NCBI GenBank assembly: GCA_018817515.1
Contig: JAHIUD010000021.1
Span: 60,582 to 124,581 of the forward strand
From: Pseudomonadota bacterium
Lineage (GTDB): Bacteria; Desulfobacterota; Desulfovibrionia; Desulfovibrionales; Desulfovibrionaceae
DNA length: 64,000 nt
Reading direction: 5' to 3'
Shown: positions 18,598 through 28,065 of the stretch, one piece after another
Numbering within the stretch: the stretch's first letter is position 1
How the letters are laid out: each line of letters starts with the position of its first letter
The notes under the pieces: model-generated
Told to the model about the DNA's origin: nothing
What the model saw: the letters and a program-made list of their open reading frames with translations, nothing else
The model's database searches: none
Program-made: the position numbers and the translations under genes

Positions 18598-18860
18598 GCG
18601 TGTCTCCTTTTGGCTCAATCGCGAAACGTATCAGTGTATCTGATGAATCTACCCCCAATGACAAGGCCTTGTCCAGCATTTGACGAAACGACATAACGCA
18701 AGAAATGGCGCATGCGTTGCGCGCGGCGCGTTTGTGTGTCGCGCTGTGCGCAACTGCTCTAGGCTGTTTCCGCGTCAGACAGTGATTTGGGATCCACGCC
18801 TGAAGCGCGCGAGAGGGGCAGGCAAGCGTTGTCTCGCCAGCGCTGTACGGCGCCGCACGG
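18598..18860. other. Intergenic region between hydrolase and carbonic anhydrase
   Basis: About 260 bp with GC-rich alternating GCGC tracts around 18705-18760. No ORF, RNA or convincing terminator is recognised. Confidence 0.4.
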
Positions 18861-19505
18861 CTATGCGCAGCGCGGCACCAGAAGCTCGAAGTGTTGCGTC
18901 TCCGGCAGATAGCTGAACAACTCGCCGGACTCGAAATCAAAGTACCAGCCGTGCAGGTAGAGCTGGCCCGCCTCGACGCGCTTGCGCAGCCAGGGGAAGG
19001 TCAGCAGGTTCTCCAGCGAGATCAGGATGGCGGCCTGCTCGCAGGCGCGTTCCTGCACCTGGGGGGCGCTTCCCGCCAGATCCGTCAATACCTGCTCGCG
19101 CGCCTTGGCCGCGATGTTCACCCAGGAATCGATGAAGGCGCCGGAGTGGCCGCCGCCGCCCTCACGCAAGAGGGCCTTGATGCCGCCGCAGTTGCAGTGG
19201 CCGAGCACGATGATGTGCTCCACCTCAAGGGAGCGCACAGCGAACTCCACGGCCGCGCTGACGCCGTGGTGGCCGCCGTCGTCCTCGCAGGGGGGCACCA
19301 GGTTGGCCACGTTGCGCACCACGAAGAGGTCGCCGGGAGCGCACCCGGTGAGCAGGGCCGGGTCGACGCGTGAGTCGGAGCAGCCGATGAGCAAGGCGCG
19401 CGGCTTTTGCTCCTCGCGCAGGTCCTCAAACACAGTGGAGTCCGCGCAGAAATAATCCTTCTGGAACCGCTTGAACCCGAAGATGAACTTTGCAATGTCG
19501 CTCAT
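18861..19505 (-). CDS. Beta-class carbonic anhydrase
   Basis: A 214-aa beta-carbonic anhydrase. The zinc ligands are visible as Cys in CSDSRVDP, His and Cys in GHCNCGG, with the Asp-Arg pair of CSDSR completing the site. It interconverts CO2 and bicarbonate in the cytoplasm and could supply bicarbonate to the pyruvate carboxylase, although the genes are not linked. The ORF track starts 33 residues early; ATG 19505 (MSDIAKFIFG) has AGGAAG upstream. Confidence 0.93.
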   Translation of the reverse strand: MSDIAKFIFGFKRFQKDYFCADSTVFEDLREEQKPRALLIGCSDSRVDPALLTGCAPGDLFVVRNVANLVPPCEDDGGHHGVSAAVEFAVRSLEVEHIIVLGHCNCGGIKALLREGGGGHSGAFIDSWVNIAAKAREQVLTDLAGSAPQVQERACEQAAILISLENLLTFPWLRKRVEAGQLYLHGWYFDFESGELFSYLPETQHFELLVPRCA

Positions 19506-19613
19506 GAGCTTCCTGTGAGTTTCATATGTGGGATTGATTCTGACGCGTTGGGCTTGGGCCCAGGAAAACATGAGTGCTCTGGCGTAAAATCCTTGCGGAG
19601 TCAATTGCCGCGG

Positions 19614-22600
19614 CTAGAGCGGTTCCATGCAGGCCTTCAGGCGGATGGCCTGGGGCACGTCCTTCAGGAGCATGGGCCTTGAGCAGAGGTAGCCCTGGCC
19701 CAGGTCGCAGTGCATGTCGCGCAGGAGGATGCGCTGTGCCTCGGTCTCGATGCCTTCGGCTACGGTTCGCAGGCGCAGGCTGCGGGCCAGGGTGATGATG
19801 GCCCGGACGATCTCCCGGTCCTCGCTGCTGTCGGTCATGCGGCTGACAAAGCTCATGTCCACCTTGAGCCTGTCCAGGGGCAGCTTTTGCAGCGCGCTCA
19901 TGGACGAATACCCGGTGCCGAAGTCGTCGATGGCGATGCCCACGCCCTTTTCCTTGAGCCTGTGCAGGATGTGCGCCGAGGCCTCGGGGTGCTTCATGAT
20001 GGAGGATTCGGTAATCTCGATGACCAGGGAGGAGGGCGGCAGGCCGCTGCTCAACAACGTCTGCTCGATCTGGTCGGCCAGGCCCTGGCGCGAGAACTGC
20101 CGGGGCGAAAGGTTCACCGAGACGGTCAGGTGGTCGTTGGTGGGCAGATCCAGCAGCAGCTCGACCATGTCCTTGCAGGCCTGGGTCAGGGCGAAGTTCC
20201 CAAGCTCAAAGATGAAGCCGGACTCCTCGGCCAGGGGGATGAACTCCACTGGGTTCACGATGCCGCGCTGAGGGTGGCGCCAGCGGATGAGGGCCTCGAA
20301 GCCGGCCAGGCGTCCGCTGTCCAGGTTGAAGATGGATTGGTAGACCATGAAGAACTCGCCGGCCTCCAGGCCGCGAAGCATGTCGCTTTGCAGGCTCATG
20401 GTCTGGATGGCCGCCTCGTGCATGCCTTTGCGGTAGGCCACAATCCTGTCGCGCCCGGAAAGCTTGGCGCGGTGCAGGGCGATGTTGGCGTTGCGCAGCA
20501 GATCCTCGGCCGTGCAATTGTCCTGCGGAGCGTAGGCGATGCCGTAGCTGGCCTCCACCTGGATCTCGTGGGTGCCGATGGTCATGGGCGTCTTCAGGCT
20601 TTCACGCACGCGTTTGACGGTGCGCACGGTTTCACGCGCGGTGAGCTCTTCCATGACCAGCGTGAACTCGTCGCCGCCGTAGCGGCAAACCGTATCCACC
20701 CGGCGGGCGCATGAGAGCAGCCGCTGGGCCACCTCACGCAGGAGCAGGTCCCCGGCCTCGTGGCCCAGGCTGTCGTTGATGACCTTGAAGCGGTCCAGAT
20801 CGATGAAGACCACGGAGAAGCTGCTCTCCGGCTTGCGGGCAGAGCGTTCGTTGGCCTGGGCGATGCGGTCCAGGCACAGGGTGCGGTTGGCCAGTCCGGT
20901 GAGGGGGTCGTGCAGGGCGCGGAACAGGAGCTGTTCCTCCAGCTGCTTGTGGCCGGTGATGTCGGCGAAGATGGTGGAGAACCCGCCATCTCCCCAGGGC
21001 GCTATGGAGATGGAAAAGTGCTTGCCCATGGGCGGGAAGTAATGCTCCACGTGCGAGGGTGTGCCCGTGAGCGCCACAGCAGCGAATTCTTCCAGGAAGG
21101 GCGCGGCGCCGGTTCCGTATACCTCAGAGGCGAGGCGTCCGCGCACCATCTCGGCCTTGAAGCCGAGGATGCGCTCAAAGCTCGTGTTCACGTTCTGGAA
21201 GGTGTAGTCCATCAGAACGCCTGCGGCGTCGTACACCAGGCTGTGCAGGGCCACGCCCTCGGTCATGTTGTCGAACAGTGAGTTGAACTGCCGGACGCTC
21301 TCCTCCAACGCCAGCTCCGCCCGCCTGCGCTCGGTGATGTCCTCGATGGTGCCGTCGATGTAGGCCGGGACTCCGTTCAGGTCAAAGTGCAGAGCGGCGT
21401 TGACGATGGACTGGAAGACGCTGCCGTCCTTGCGCAGGAAACTGACGTCCATGCGCGTTCCTGCGGGGTGTGCGAGCAGGGCGTCCAGCAGGCGTTGGCG
21501 GTCTTCCCGGTGCTCATACACGTCAAGCCCCAGATCATGCACGCCTGTGATGAACTCCTCCGCGCTGGCGTACCCGTGCATGCGCGCCAGGGTCGGGTTC
21601 GCGTCGATGACGCCGCCGGAGAAGCTGGAGCGGAAGATGCCCACAGGGGTGTTGTTGAAGATTGCCCGGAACTTGGCCTCGCTCTGCTTGAGGGCGGCCT
21701 CGGCCTGCTTGCGCTCGGTGATGTCGCGGACGTTGACGATGATCCCGCGGATGTCCGGGTTGTTCAGCTGGTTTGTTCCCCAGGCCTCAAGATACACCCA
21801 GGAGCCGTTCTTGTGCCGGTGCCGATATTGCGTTCCCCCAGTCCCCTCGTTGAGAATGGTCGCAAAGGCTGCGGCAACTTTCTCCTGGTCGTCCGGGTGG
21901 AGCATCTCCTTGATGACCGGAGTGCCGATCAGCTCGGCAGGCTCGTAGCCGAGCATGCGCTCCACTGCATCGCTGACAAATCGCTGAATGCCGTTCCTGT
22001 CAAGGATTGTGATGGAGTCGGAGGAGTAGCGGATGAGTTCTGAGAAGCGTCTTTGGCTGGCTTGCAGCGCTTCCTCCGCGTTCTTGCGCTCGGTGATGTC
22101 GCGGAAAGTGCCCTCGATGCCGAGCACGTTGCCATCCAGGTCGAGGTTCAGCCTGGAGGAGGTGGAGACATGGACCGGGCTGCCGTCCTTGCGCTTCAGC
22201 ACGAGCTCGTAGTCGCGAACCTCGCCATGCTTCTGGAGCATGAGCAGCAGGACCTTGCGCTCCTTTGGGTGCATCCAGGCGTCTTCAATGGGCTGTCCGA
22301 GCATCTCCTCCATGGAGGCGTAGCCCAGGAGCCGGACCCCGGAGGGACTGATCATGTCGAGCAGTCCATTGGCGTCGCTGCGGTAGAAGACGTCGGTAAT
22401 GTTTTCAATGACGGAGCGGTACTTGTTTTCGCTCTCCCGCAGGGCCACTTCGCTCTCACGGCGCTTGGCGATCTCTCTCTGCAGCAGGTAGTGCCGGAAC
22501 ACGAGGTAAAGGCTGAAGGCGGCGATAGCCAGGATAGCGGCGGAAAGGGGCAACAGATAGTCGCGGAAGCGCTTCAGGCTGGCCAGCACCTCGGCTTCGG

Positions 22601-23471
22601 GCGTGGCCACGCAGATGCTCCAGAAGGTGTTCTCAATCTTGATGGGCTGGAAGGCTGCGAGCTTGTGCAGGCGCTCAACCTGTATGTTGCGGATGTGGTC
22701 GAAGGTGAAGGCGCCTGTGCCGGACTCGCCGCGCAGCATGCGCACTGAGAGGGCAGCCAGGCTGGGAAACTCGGCGGTGGCCTCGCGGATGTTCTGCCCC
22801 ACGAGGTCATTCACCGGGGTGTACAAGATGACGCCCTTTTCGCTGAGCACGAAGGCGTAGCCGTTCTCGGCCACGCGGATGCCCTCCAGGTAGCGTTTGG
22901 AAATCACGTCAAAGGCAATGAGCATGGCCAGGGAGCCCTTATAGTCGTCGCCTTGAAACACCGGAACGTGCAGTGCGATGGCGGGATATCCCTGGACGGA
23001 CTTGAAGACGTCGCTGACCACTGGCCTATGTTCGTTCATGATCCTGCGGACATGGGCCTGGTCCGAGACGTTGCGCCCGATAACCGACGCGTCCGGTGTG
23101 GAGAAGACGATGCGTCCCTGGGCGTCAACGCGGGTCAGCGCCAACACTTCTCCAAAATTCTCTGCCAGGAAGACGCGCATCATGGCCTCGCCCTCCGGGT
23201 CCAGGGCGATGATGTGCGGGTTGTGGACCAGGGTCTCCATTGTCTTTTTGTGGTGGCTGAAAAAATCCTGGATGCCCTGCGCCGCCTGCTTGGCCAGGGT
23301 CTCCTGCTGCACATCAAGAGCCTCGATGGCCTCGCGCTTGACCTCTGAATACGCCCCGAGCAGAAGCGCGCCACAGGTCAAAGCCGTCACGAGGAGCAGG
23401 CCAAGGAGGAGGCGTTGTTTCATGAACAGCCTATGTTGCGACGCAGGGGGGACGCCTGTTTGCTTAGTCAT
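19614..23471 (-). CDS. Membrane Cache-PAS(x4)-GGDEF-EAL c-di-GMP signalling protein
   Basis: A 1285-aa protein. A transmembrane helix near residue 20 and another near 310 bracket a periplasmic Cache-type sensor. Four PAS/PAC modules follow (repeated DITERK ends). The GGDEF domain has RYGGDEF and an inhibitory RxxD five residues upstream. The EAL domain has GFEALIRW, NLSPRQFS, EITESS and DDFGTGYSS. All catalytic motifs of both domains are present, so it may make and degrade c-di-GMP in response to an external ligand and internal PAS cues. No ribosome-binding site stands out at either Met1 or Met17. Confidence 0.9.
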   Translation of the reverse strand: MTKQTGVPPASQHRLFMKQRLLLGLLLVTALTCGALLLGAYSEVKREAIEALDVQQETLAKQAAQGIQDFFSHHKKTMETLVHNPHIIALDPEGEAMMRVFLAENFGEVLALTRVDAQGRIVFSTPDASVIGRNVSDQAHVRRIMNEHRPVVSDVFKSVQGYPAIALHVPVFQGDDYKGSLAMLIAFDVISKRYLEGIRVAENGYAFVLSEKGVILYTPVNDLVGQNIREATAEFPSLAALSVRMLRGESGTGAFTFDHIRNIQVERLHKLAAFQPIKIENTFWSICVATPEAEVLASLKRFRDYLLPLSAAILAIAAFSLYLVFRHYLLQREIAKRRESEVALRESENKYRSVIENITDVFYRSDANGLLDMISPSGVRLLGYASMEEMLGQPIEDAWMHPKERKVLLLMLQKHGEVRDYELVLKRKDGSPVHVSTSSRLNLDLDGNVLGIEGTFRDITERKNAEEALQASQRRFSELIRYSSDSITILDRNGIQRFVSDAVERMLGYEPAELIGTPVIKEMLHPDDQEKVAAAFATILNEGTGGTQYRHRHKNGSWVYLEAWGTNQLNNPDIRGIIVNVRDITERKQAEAALKQSEAKFRAIFNNTPVGIFRSSFSGGVIDANPTLARMHGYASAEEFITGVHDLGLDVYEHREDRQRLLDALLAHPAGTRMDVSFLRKDGSVFQSIVNAALHFDLNGVPAYIDGTIEDITERRRAELALEESVRQFNSLFDNMTEGVALHSLVYDAAGVLMDYTFQNVNTSFERILGFKAEMVRGRLASEVYGTGAAPFLEEFAAVALTGTPSHVEHYFPPMGKHFSISIAPWGDGGFSTIFADITGHKQLEEQLLFRALHDPLTGLANRTLCLDRIAQANERSARKPESSFSVVFIDLDRFKVINDSLGHEAGDLLLREVAQRLLSCARRVDTVCRYGGDEFTLVMEELTARETVRTVKRVRESLKTPMTIGTHEIQVEASYGIAYAPQDNCTAEDLLRNANIALHRAKLSGRDRIVAYRKGMHEAAIQTMSLQSDMLRGLEAGEFFMVYQSIFNLDSGRLAGFEALIRWRHPQRGIVNPVEFIPLAEESGFIFELGNFALTQACKDMVELLLDLPTNDHLTVSVNLSPRQFSRQGLADQIEQTLLSSGLPPSSLVIEITESSIMKHPEASAHILHRLKEKGVGIAIDDFGTGYSSMSALQKLPLDRLKVDMSFVSRMTDSSEDREIVRAIITLARSLRLRTVAEGIETEAQRILLRDMHCDLGQGYLCSRPMLLKDVPQAIRLKACMEPL

Positions 23472-23615
23472 CAGCGACTGTTTGAGAGTACAGGTCTGTT
23501 ACTATTCTTTTTGTTGCAAAGTCATGCCGAAGTCAATGCGCTGGTACAACAATCCCTGGGGAATTGTTGAACCGGCTATAGGCCCTGTACAAGGTGGGTA
23601 GGACGGTCAACAAGA

Positions 23616-25574
23616 TCAGGGGGCGGCGTCAAGCTCCGCCAGTCGCGCCTCAACCTGTTCCCAACGGGCAAAGGCCTCCTCCAACTCGGCTTCCATGGCC
23701 ACCAGCTCGTTGCGCGCGGAGGTAAGCACCTTGGGCGCTTTCTTGTAGAGTTCCGGGTCGGCCAGGCGCTCCGTGGCCTTGGCGATGTCCTGCTCCAGAG
23801 TCTCGATGCGCGCGGGGAGGGAAGTGCGTTCCTGCAGGAGCGCCTCTCTCTCACGCTGCTCCTTGAAGCTGAGTTTGCGCGGTTTCGCCGTTGAAGAAGT
23901 CGTTGAAGAAACAGTTGTCTCCAAAGCCAGAGGCTGCTTGACCAGCGCGGGTTTGGCCGATGCCTTAAGCGTTGTTGAATCCGTCGGCGCGGGCCTCTGG
24001 CGCAGCCAGTCGTCGTAGCCGCCGATGTATTCCGCCACTGCGCCTTCGCCCTCGAAAACCAGGGTGCTTGTCACCACGTTGTTCAGGAATGCGCGGTCGT
24101 GGCTCACCAGGATCAGCGTGCCGGGATATTCCATGAGGCGGTCCTCAAGGAGCTCCAGGGTCTCGGCGTCCAGGTCGTTGGTGGGTTCGTCCATGACCAG
24201 CACATTGGAGGGCCGGGTGAACAGGCGCGCAAGGAGCAGGCGGTTGCGCTCACCGCCGGAGAGCACGCGCACCGGGCTGTTGGCCCGCTCGGGCGCGAAA
24301 AGGAAATCCTTCAGGTAGCCCATGACATGGCGCGTGTGGCCGTTGATGGTGACCTGGTCGCTGCCCTCGGCCACGCTCTCGCGCACGCTCTTGTTCGGGT
24401 CCAGCTCCTCGCGGTGCTGGTCGAAGTAGGCCACCTCCATGTTCGTGCCCAGGCGCACGGTGCCGCTGTCGGGCTTGATCTTGCCCAGCAGCACCTGAAT
24501 GAGCGTGGTCTTGCCAGCGCCGTTGGGGCCGATGAGACCCAGCTTGTCGCCGCGCATGATGGACAGGTTGAGGTTCTGGAAAACCGGGGTCCCCTCTGGG
24601 CCGTTGTCCCAGCAATAGGAAACGCCCTTGGCCTCCACCACAAGCTTGCCGGAGCGTTCGGCCTCCTGCACGATGATTGTGGCCGTGCCTGTGCGTTCGC
24701 GCCGCAGCGCGCGCTCGTCGCGCAGCTTCTTGAGCTCGCGCACACGCCCCTCGTTCCTCGTGCGCCGCGCCTTGACGCCCTGGCGCACCCAGACCTCCTC
24801 ACGGGCGAGCTTCTTGTCGAACTCGGCCCAGGTTTTTTCCTCGGAGGCCAGCTGGGCTTCCTTGCGCGTCAGAAATGTCTCGTAGTCGCAGGACCAGTCG
24901 GCCAGCTTGCCGCGGTCCAGCTCGATGATGCGCGTGGCGATGCGCCGCAGGAACATGCGGTCGTGGGTGATGAAGATGAGCGTGCGCACGTGGCGCAGCA
25001 GGAAGTCTTCCAACCAGGAGATGGAGTCGATGTCCAGGTGGTTGGTGGGCTCGTCGAGCAACAGCACGTCGGGGTTGCCCACCAGTGCGCGGGCGAGCAG
25101 GGCCCGGCGCTTGAGTCCGCCGGAAAGGTCTTCGAAGCGCTGGTCAGGATTCAGCGCCAGGCGCGAGATGGCTGTGTCCACATCCGCCAGGGACTCCCAG
25201 CCGCCGACCTCGGACAGGGCCGTCTGCGCATCGGCCAGGCGGTCCATGTCGCCGCTGGCCAGTGCGCGGTGGTGCTCGGCAATGTGCTCGCCCACTTTGC
25301 CCAGGCCCTGGGTCACAACCTCATATATGGTGCCGGTGAGCACCTCCGGGACCTTTTGCGACAGGCGCGCCACGGTGAGCCCGGCGGACCGCGCTATCTC
25401 GCCCGAATCCGGGGTCAGGTCGCCGGAGAGCAGGCGCAACAGCGTGGACTTGCCCTCGCCGTTGCGGCCCAGGAGACAGATGCGCTGGCCCGGCTCCACC
25501 TGAAAGGAGATGCCGTCGAGGAGTCGGGGTCCGCCAAAACTCATGGAAAGATTATTTACGCTGAAGAGTGCCAT
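23616..25574 (-). CDS. uup: ABC-F ATPase, Uup-like
   Basis: A 652-aa soluble tandem ABC ATPase without membrane segments. The first NBD has GRNGEGKST and LSGGLKRR; the second has GPNGAGKTT and LSGGERNR. The charged linker between them is typical of ABC-F. A C-terminal ~75-residue coiled coil (ERTSLPARIETLEQDI region) is preceded by a Ser/Thr/Lys-rich spacer, as in Uup. ABC-F proteins act on ribosomes or nucleic-acid intermediates. The track starts 12 codons early; MALFSVNNLSMSFGG fits the family start, although the ribosome-binding site is weak. Confidence 0.88.
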   Translation of the reverse strand: MALFSVNNLSMSFGGPRLLDGISFQVEPGQRICLLGRNGEGKSTLLRLLSGDLTPDSGEIARSAGLTVARLSQKVPEVLTGTIYEVVTQGLGKVGEHIAEHHRALASGDMDRLADAQTALSEVGGWESLADVDTAISRLALNPDQRFEDLSGGLKRRALLARALVGNPDVLLLDEPTNHLDIDSISWLEDFLLRHVRTLIFITHDRMFLRRIATRIIELDRGKLADWSCDYETFLTRKEAQLASEEKTWAEFDKKLAREEVWVRQGVKARRTRNEGRVRELKKLRDERALRRERTGTATIIVQEAERSGKLVVEAKGVSYCWDNGPEGTPVFQNLNLSIMRGDKLGLIGPNGAGKTTLIQVLLGKIKPDSGTVRLGTNMEVAYFDQHREELDPNKSVRESVAEGSDQVTINGHTRHVMGYLKDFLFAPERANSPVRVLSGGERNRLLLARLFTRPSNVLVMDEPTNDLDAETLELLEDRLMEYPGTLILVSHDRAFLNNVVTSTLVFEGEGAVAEYIGGYDDWLRQRPAPTDSTTLKASAKPALVKQPLALETTVSSTTSSTAKPRKLSFKEQREREALLQERTSLPARIETLEQDIAKATERLADPELYKKAPKVLTSARNELVAMEAELEEAFARWEQVEARLAELDAAP

Positions 25575-25670
25575 GCCGGGCTTCGTATGCTGGCACACTC
25601 GCCGGGTCAAGGTCTGGATGGGGGAGCAGGCCGGATTGGGGCGTTGTTGTTGGTGAAGGTCCGAGGCGCC

Positions 25671-25780
25671 AAAAGAAAACCCCGGACGCTCTTTCCGGGG
25701 TTTTTCTTTAAATTCTGGTAGTCTCGTTCTTTGCTGGAAAATCTTGAAAGGACATTTGGGGCGGAGTCAATCGAATTTTA
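25671..25780. repeat. Left boundary of genomic island: attL-like direct repeat
   Basis: It begins with AAAAGAAAAC and a hairpin (CCCCGGA...TCCGGGG) that matches the tmRNA terminator at 32252 at 31 of 32 positions. Similarity fades but continues, with shared TGCTGGA..ATCTT, GGCGGAG and AATCGAA, and ends in a decayed copy of the ssrA 3' segment. The distance from the hairpin to GGCGGAG is 89 bp here and 94 bp on the right. I read it as the displaced original ssrA end. Confidence 0.65.
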
Positions 25781-26071
25781 CAGCTAACATTCTGTTAATA
25801 CGTTGTTTATTAAATGCGAAAATTTGTAGTTGCACGTTTTGTTGTACGGTTGCGTATGAGGTTGCCCTTCACTCGGTCTAACTGTTCTGGTCGAAAGCTG
25901 ACCCTCACCAAGAAGGGAGCCCGTCGAATTGTGCTCGACATGCTCAGAGCAACAATCGTTTCCTCGGTAGCAATTTCTCTGTGATACCAAAACTGATACC
26001 ACCGATTTCGGCGCTGCCCCTTTTCCCGCTGGCGGAAGCTATCATGACAAAACCACCGGGCAAACTAGGAA
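25781..26071. other. Non-coding left arm of the island
   Basis: About 290 AT-rich bases with no supportable ORF. They include TTTGTTGTACGG, resembling half of the inverted repeat near the integrase, so integrase or excisionase arm sites are possible but unproven. Confidence 0.35.
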
Positions 26072-26773
26072 TCAGAATGAACGTTGATTCCAATTGGAAA
26101 AGGTGGCCTTGATATACGAAAGGAACTCAAGTCCAAACTGAGTAATTTTATATAATGAAGCATCTTGCGGCCCAGATACAGCAAGCACTCCAGATGTTAT
26201 GAGAAAGCCAAGATAATCTTTTATCTGATAAGATGTGTTGTTTGCAATGAGCTGATGCTTTGCATAGTGCCATGAAATCTGTGACATTTGAACTGGTGCA
26301 TCTGGATTGTCTGCCAGTTGCTCAAGAAGCGAAATCTGCGTTCCATAAATTCTATTCATCAGCCATTCTGCCCTGTAAAGAGAATTGATACGCCTGTATT
26401 CGATGACAGTCTGTATCGGGTTTTTACGTGCGTAATCAACAGCGGCAATTCCTTGAGGGTCATTTGCTAATTCAGGAGGCAGCGGTGGCTGTGGATGTTG
26501 AGGCGCAACTGAATCCGCAGCAACTGTTGGCTGAGCTTCTACAGCTTTTGCAAATAAGTCTTCACCTACGCCTTTAGATTCTTGCTGCTGTTCACGGTGG
26601 GGAGCATTAAATTCGTTACCCATAATGCGTGCAGAGACGAGACGTTTCAGGAAGTCTTCAATTGCCTTGCGGAAAGTGAACGTCAGCAATATCGCAATAA
26701 CCAGTGCTATCGGGGGCCAACTCAAAACCACCTTCACAAATGATAGCAACATCGCCCAATCAATATTGCACAC
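26072..26773 (-). CDS. Island membrane-anchored protein of unknown function
   Basis: A 233-aa protein, family not recognised. One strong N-terminal transmembrane segment (LSWPPIALVIAILLTFTF) is followed by a basic stretch, a Pro/Gln-rich linker and a predicted cytoplasmic helical domain that ends with a winged-helix-like YKITQFGLEFLSYI. The GTG at 26773 with AAGGGGG upstream is preferred over the track start. Anchored helical domains like this occur in defence and signalling islands, but nothing here proves a role. Confidence 0.6.
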   Translation of the reverse strand: MCNIDWAMLLSFVKVVLSWPPIALVIAILLTFTFRKAIEDFLKRLVSARIMGNEFNAPHREQQQESKGVGEDLFAKAVEAQPTVAADSVAPQHPQPPLPPELANDPQGIAAVDYARKNPIQTVIEYRRINSLYRAEWLMNRIYGTQISLLEQLADNPDAPVQMSQISWHYAKHQLIANNTSYQIKDYLGFLITSGVLAVSGPQDASLYKITQFGLEFLSYIKATFSNWNQRSF

Positions 26774-26891
26774 TAAGGCCCCCTTCACGTCGATTACGTG
26801 ACACGCGCAGCACAAACAGACACTAAGTCAATTTTGAAATATCTGATAACGCAAACTCCGCCGTCTGGCTAGGGGGAGGCTCACTGCTCGC

Positions 26892-26926
26892 AAAAAAAGG
26901 GAGAGACAGGTTGTCCCATCCCTCCC
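26892..26926 (-). terminator. Rho-independent terminator of the alpA operon
   Basis: On the minus strand GGGAGGGATGGG pairs with CCTGTCTCTCCC (12 bp with G-U pairs) around an ACAA loop, followed by seven T's. It shows that track ORF 26823-27059 is not a gene. Confidence 0.8.
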
Positions 26927-27027
26927 CTAAGAAATCTTCCCTCGCCGTGAAACATCGGTCTCGTGAAACGTAGAAATTTAACCCTTTTGAGGGCTTCTGA
27001 GCGGCGAGGCAGGGTGAATGCCTTCGG

Positions 27028-27441
27028 CTATTCCTGCGAGGGCTCCTGAGGTGCCACAAGCCTCCCTGTGACGGGTTCCCTGCGCTGCTTATTGGCTTGA
27101 GCCCGCCGCGCCTCCCGGTATTCCTCCGTGATACGCCGCTTACCCATGCGGTGAGGCCAGAGGGCGCACGGTGGGTTATCGAGAAAGGGCTTGTACGCCG
27201 TACAGGTTCTTACTTCTTCCGCGCTTCCTGCACAGTCCAGGCACTGAGCGCGGATGGTACGAAGGGCCGTATCAGCTCCGGGCTCGGATTGGGACAGCCG
27301 GAGCGGGTAAGCGGGGCAGGTCGTTACCGGGCAGTTGGCGGGGTTTTCATCGCCGTTGCACCATCGGCAGTTCTTGCGGATTGCAGTACGGGGAGAGAAG
27401 CGCTTGCCCTCGTACACAGGGCTTTCGTTGCTGTTCTTCAT
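27028..27441 (-). CDS. Cys-rich phage-type protein with two tandem zinc-binding-like modules
   Basis: A 137-aa protein. Two related units, TAIRKNCRWCNGD...C...CPAYPLRL and RTIRAQCLDCAGS...C...CALWPHRMG, each carry CxxC followed by further Cys and an aromatic/Arg end. Similar single-unit proteins occur in prophages of related bacteria as far as I recall; the function is unknown, possibly nucleic-acid binding. The ribosome-binding site is GGGAGGGG. It follows alpA by 13 bp in one operon. Confidence 0.7.
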   Translation of the reverse strand: MKNSNESPVYEGKRFSPRTAIRKNCRWCNGDENPANCPVTTCPAYPLRLSQSEPGADTALRTIRAQCLDCAGSAEEVRTCTAYKPFLDNPPCALWPHRMGKRRITEEYREARRAQANKQRREPVTGRLVAPQEPSQE

Positions 27442-27454
27442 GTCCAGCCCCTCC

Positions 27455-27661
27455 CTACTGAGCGCCCAGGCTGTCGATGAGGACGCGGATATCTTCAGCC
27501 CGCCAAGCTGTCATACGAGCGCCCAGCTTCACAGGCTTGGGGTAGCGGCCCGCTTTCACTCCGGCCCACCACGTCGAGCGCCCCACAGGGATGAGGGAGA
27601 GCACTGCGGGTTCCCGCAGAAAGCCAGTGGTGGGGATGCGTAATGGTAAGACTTCAATCAT
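27455..27661 (-). CDS. alpA: AlpA-family DNA-binding regulator
   Basis: A 68-aa protein with the AlpA/MerR-like helix-turn-helix signature SRSTWWAGVKAGRYPKP and the wing AWRAEDIRVLI (here GRSTWWAG). AlpA-type proteins activate excision or integrase genes of P4-like elements. The start has AAAGGAG with good spacing. It is the first gene of the two-gene operon ended by the terminator at 26892 and probably regulates island excision. Confidence 0.88.
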   Translation of the reverse strand: MIEVLPLRIPTTGFLREPAVLSLIPVGRSTWWAGVKAGRYPKPVKLGARMTAWRAEDIRVLIDSLGAQ

Positions 27662-27972
27662 TTTGGAATCTCCTTTGAGAGGCTAGAGTTTGGCCCAACT
27701 GCGGGCAGGATGAAACGCGGTCCTTAGCCGGGGAAGACCCCAGGCCAGAGCCACAAATGAGAAACGCCGCCTCCCAGTGGTGGGAAACGGCGTTACGTCC
27801 GGTGGGTGAGTCGTGGGCTATGAGGACTGAGGAGCCGAGCCGAGAGGACGGCGCAGCACCGCCTATGGGCAGCTATGAGGAGCTTTGGGAACCGGGAGGT
27901 ATGCTGGTCTCACCCGTGCCGCCAAACGCGCTCCAAAGGGCAGGATTTGAACGGCTCACGGTTGGGAACGGC
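27662..27972. other. Non-coding region upstream of alpA
   Basis: About 310 bp upstream of alpA on its strand. It carries the 5' part of repeat R1 from 27902 onward. The plus-strand ORF at 27757-27981 has unnatural composition and no ribosome-binding site, so I do not call it. Confidence 0.4.
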
Positions 27973-28065
27973 TCATTTTGAGGAGCAAAGGGTGCCTATG
28001 GGGGGAATCTGAGCGTGGGATGAGGGACAAGCCCCCTCGCACTTATGATTTGAAAATTTCAAACC
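27902..28065. repeat. Island internal repeat R1 (partner of R2)
   Basis: About 165 bp resembling 29513-29664. Shared blocks in order: GCTGG[CT]CTCACC, GGCT.ATTTTGAG, ATGGGGGGAATC, GAGCG, CAAGCCCCCTCG and a GAAA.TTT.AA.CC end. The GGGGGG and CCCCC blocks could form a long stem. Mostly non-coding. Confidence 0.6.

Noticed and set aside
23549-23573. Inverted repeat CAACAAT...ATTGTTG after uup
   Set aside because: Seven-bp arms without a T-run; it could be a weak terminator or an operator, neither well supported.
26823-27059. 78-aa ORF on the minus strand
   Set aside because: A strong terminator hairpin with T-run lies inside it, and the sequence looks non-protein-like.
27757-27981. 74-aa plus-strand ORF
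   Set aside because: No ribosome-binding site, composition unlike a folded protein, and it overlaps repeat R1.
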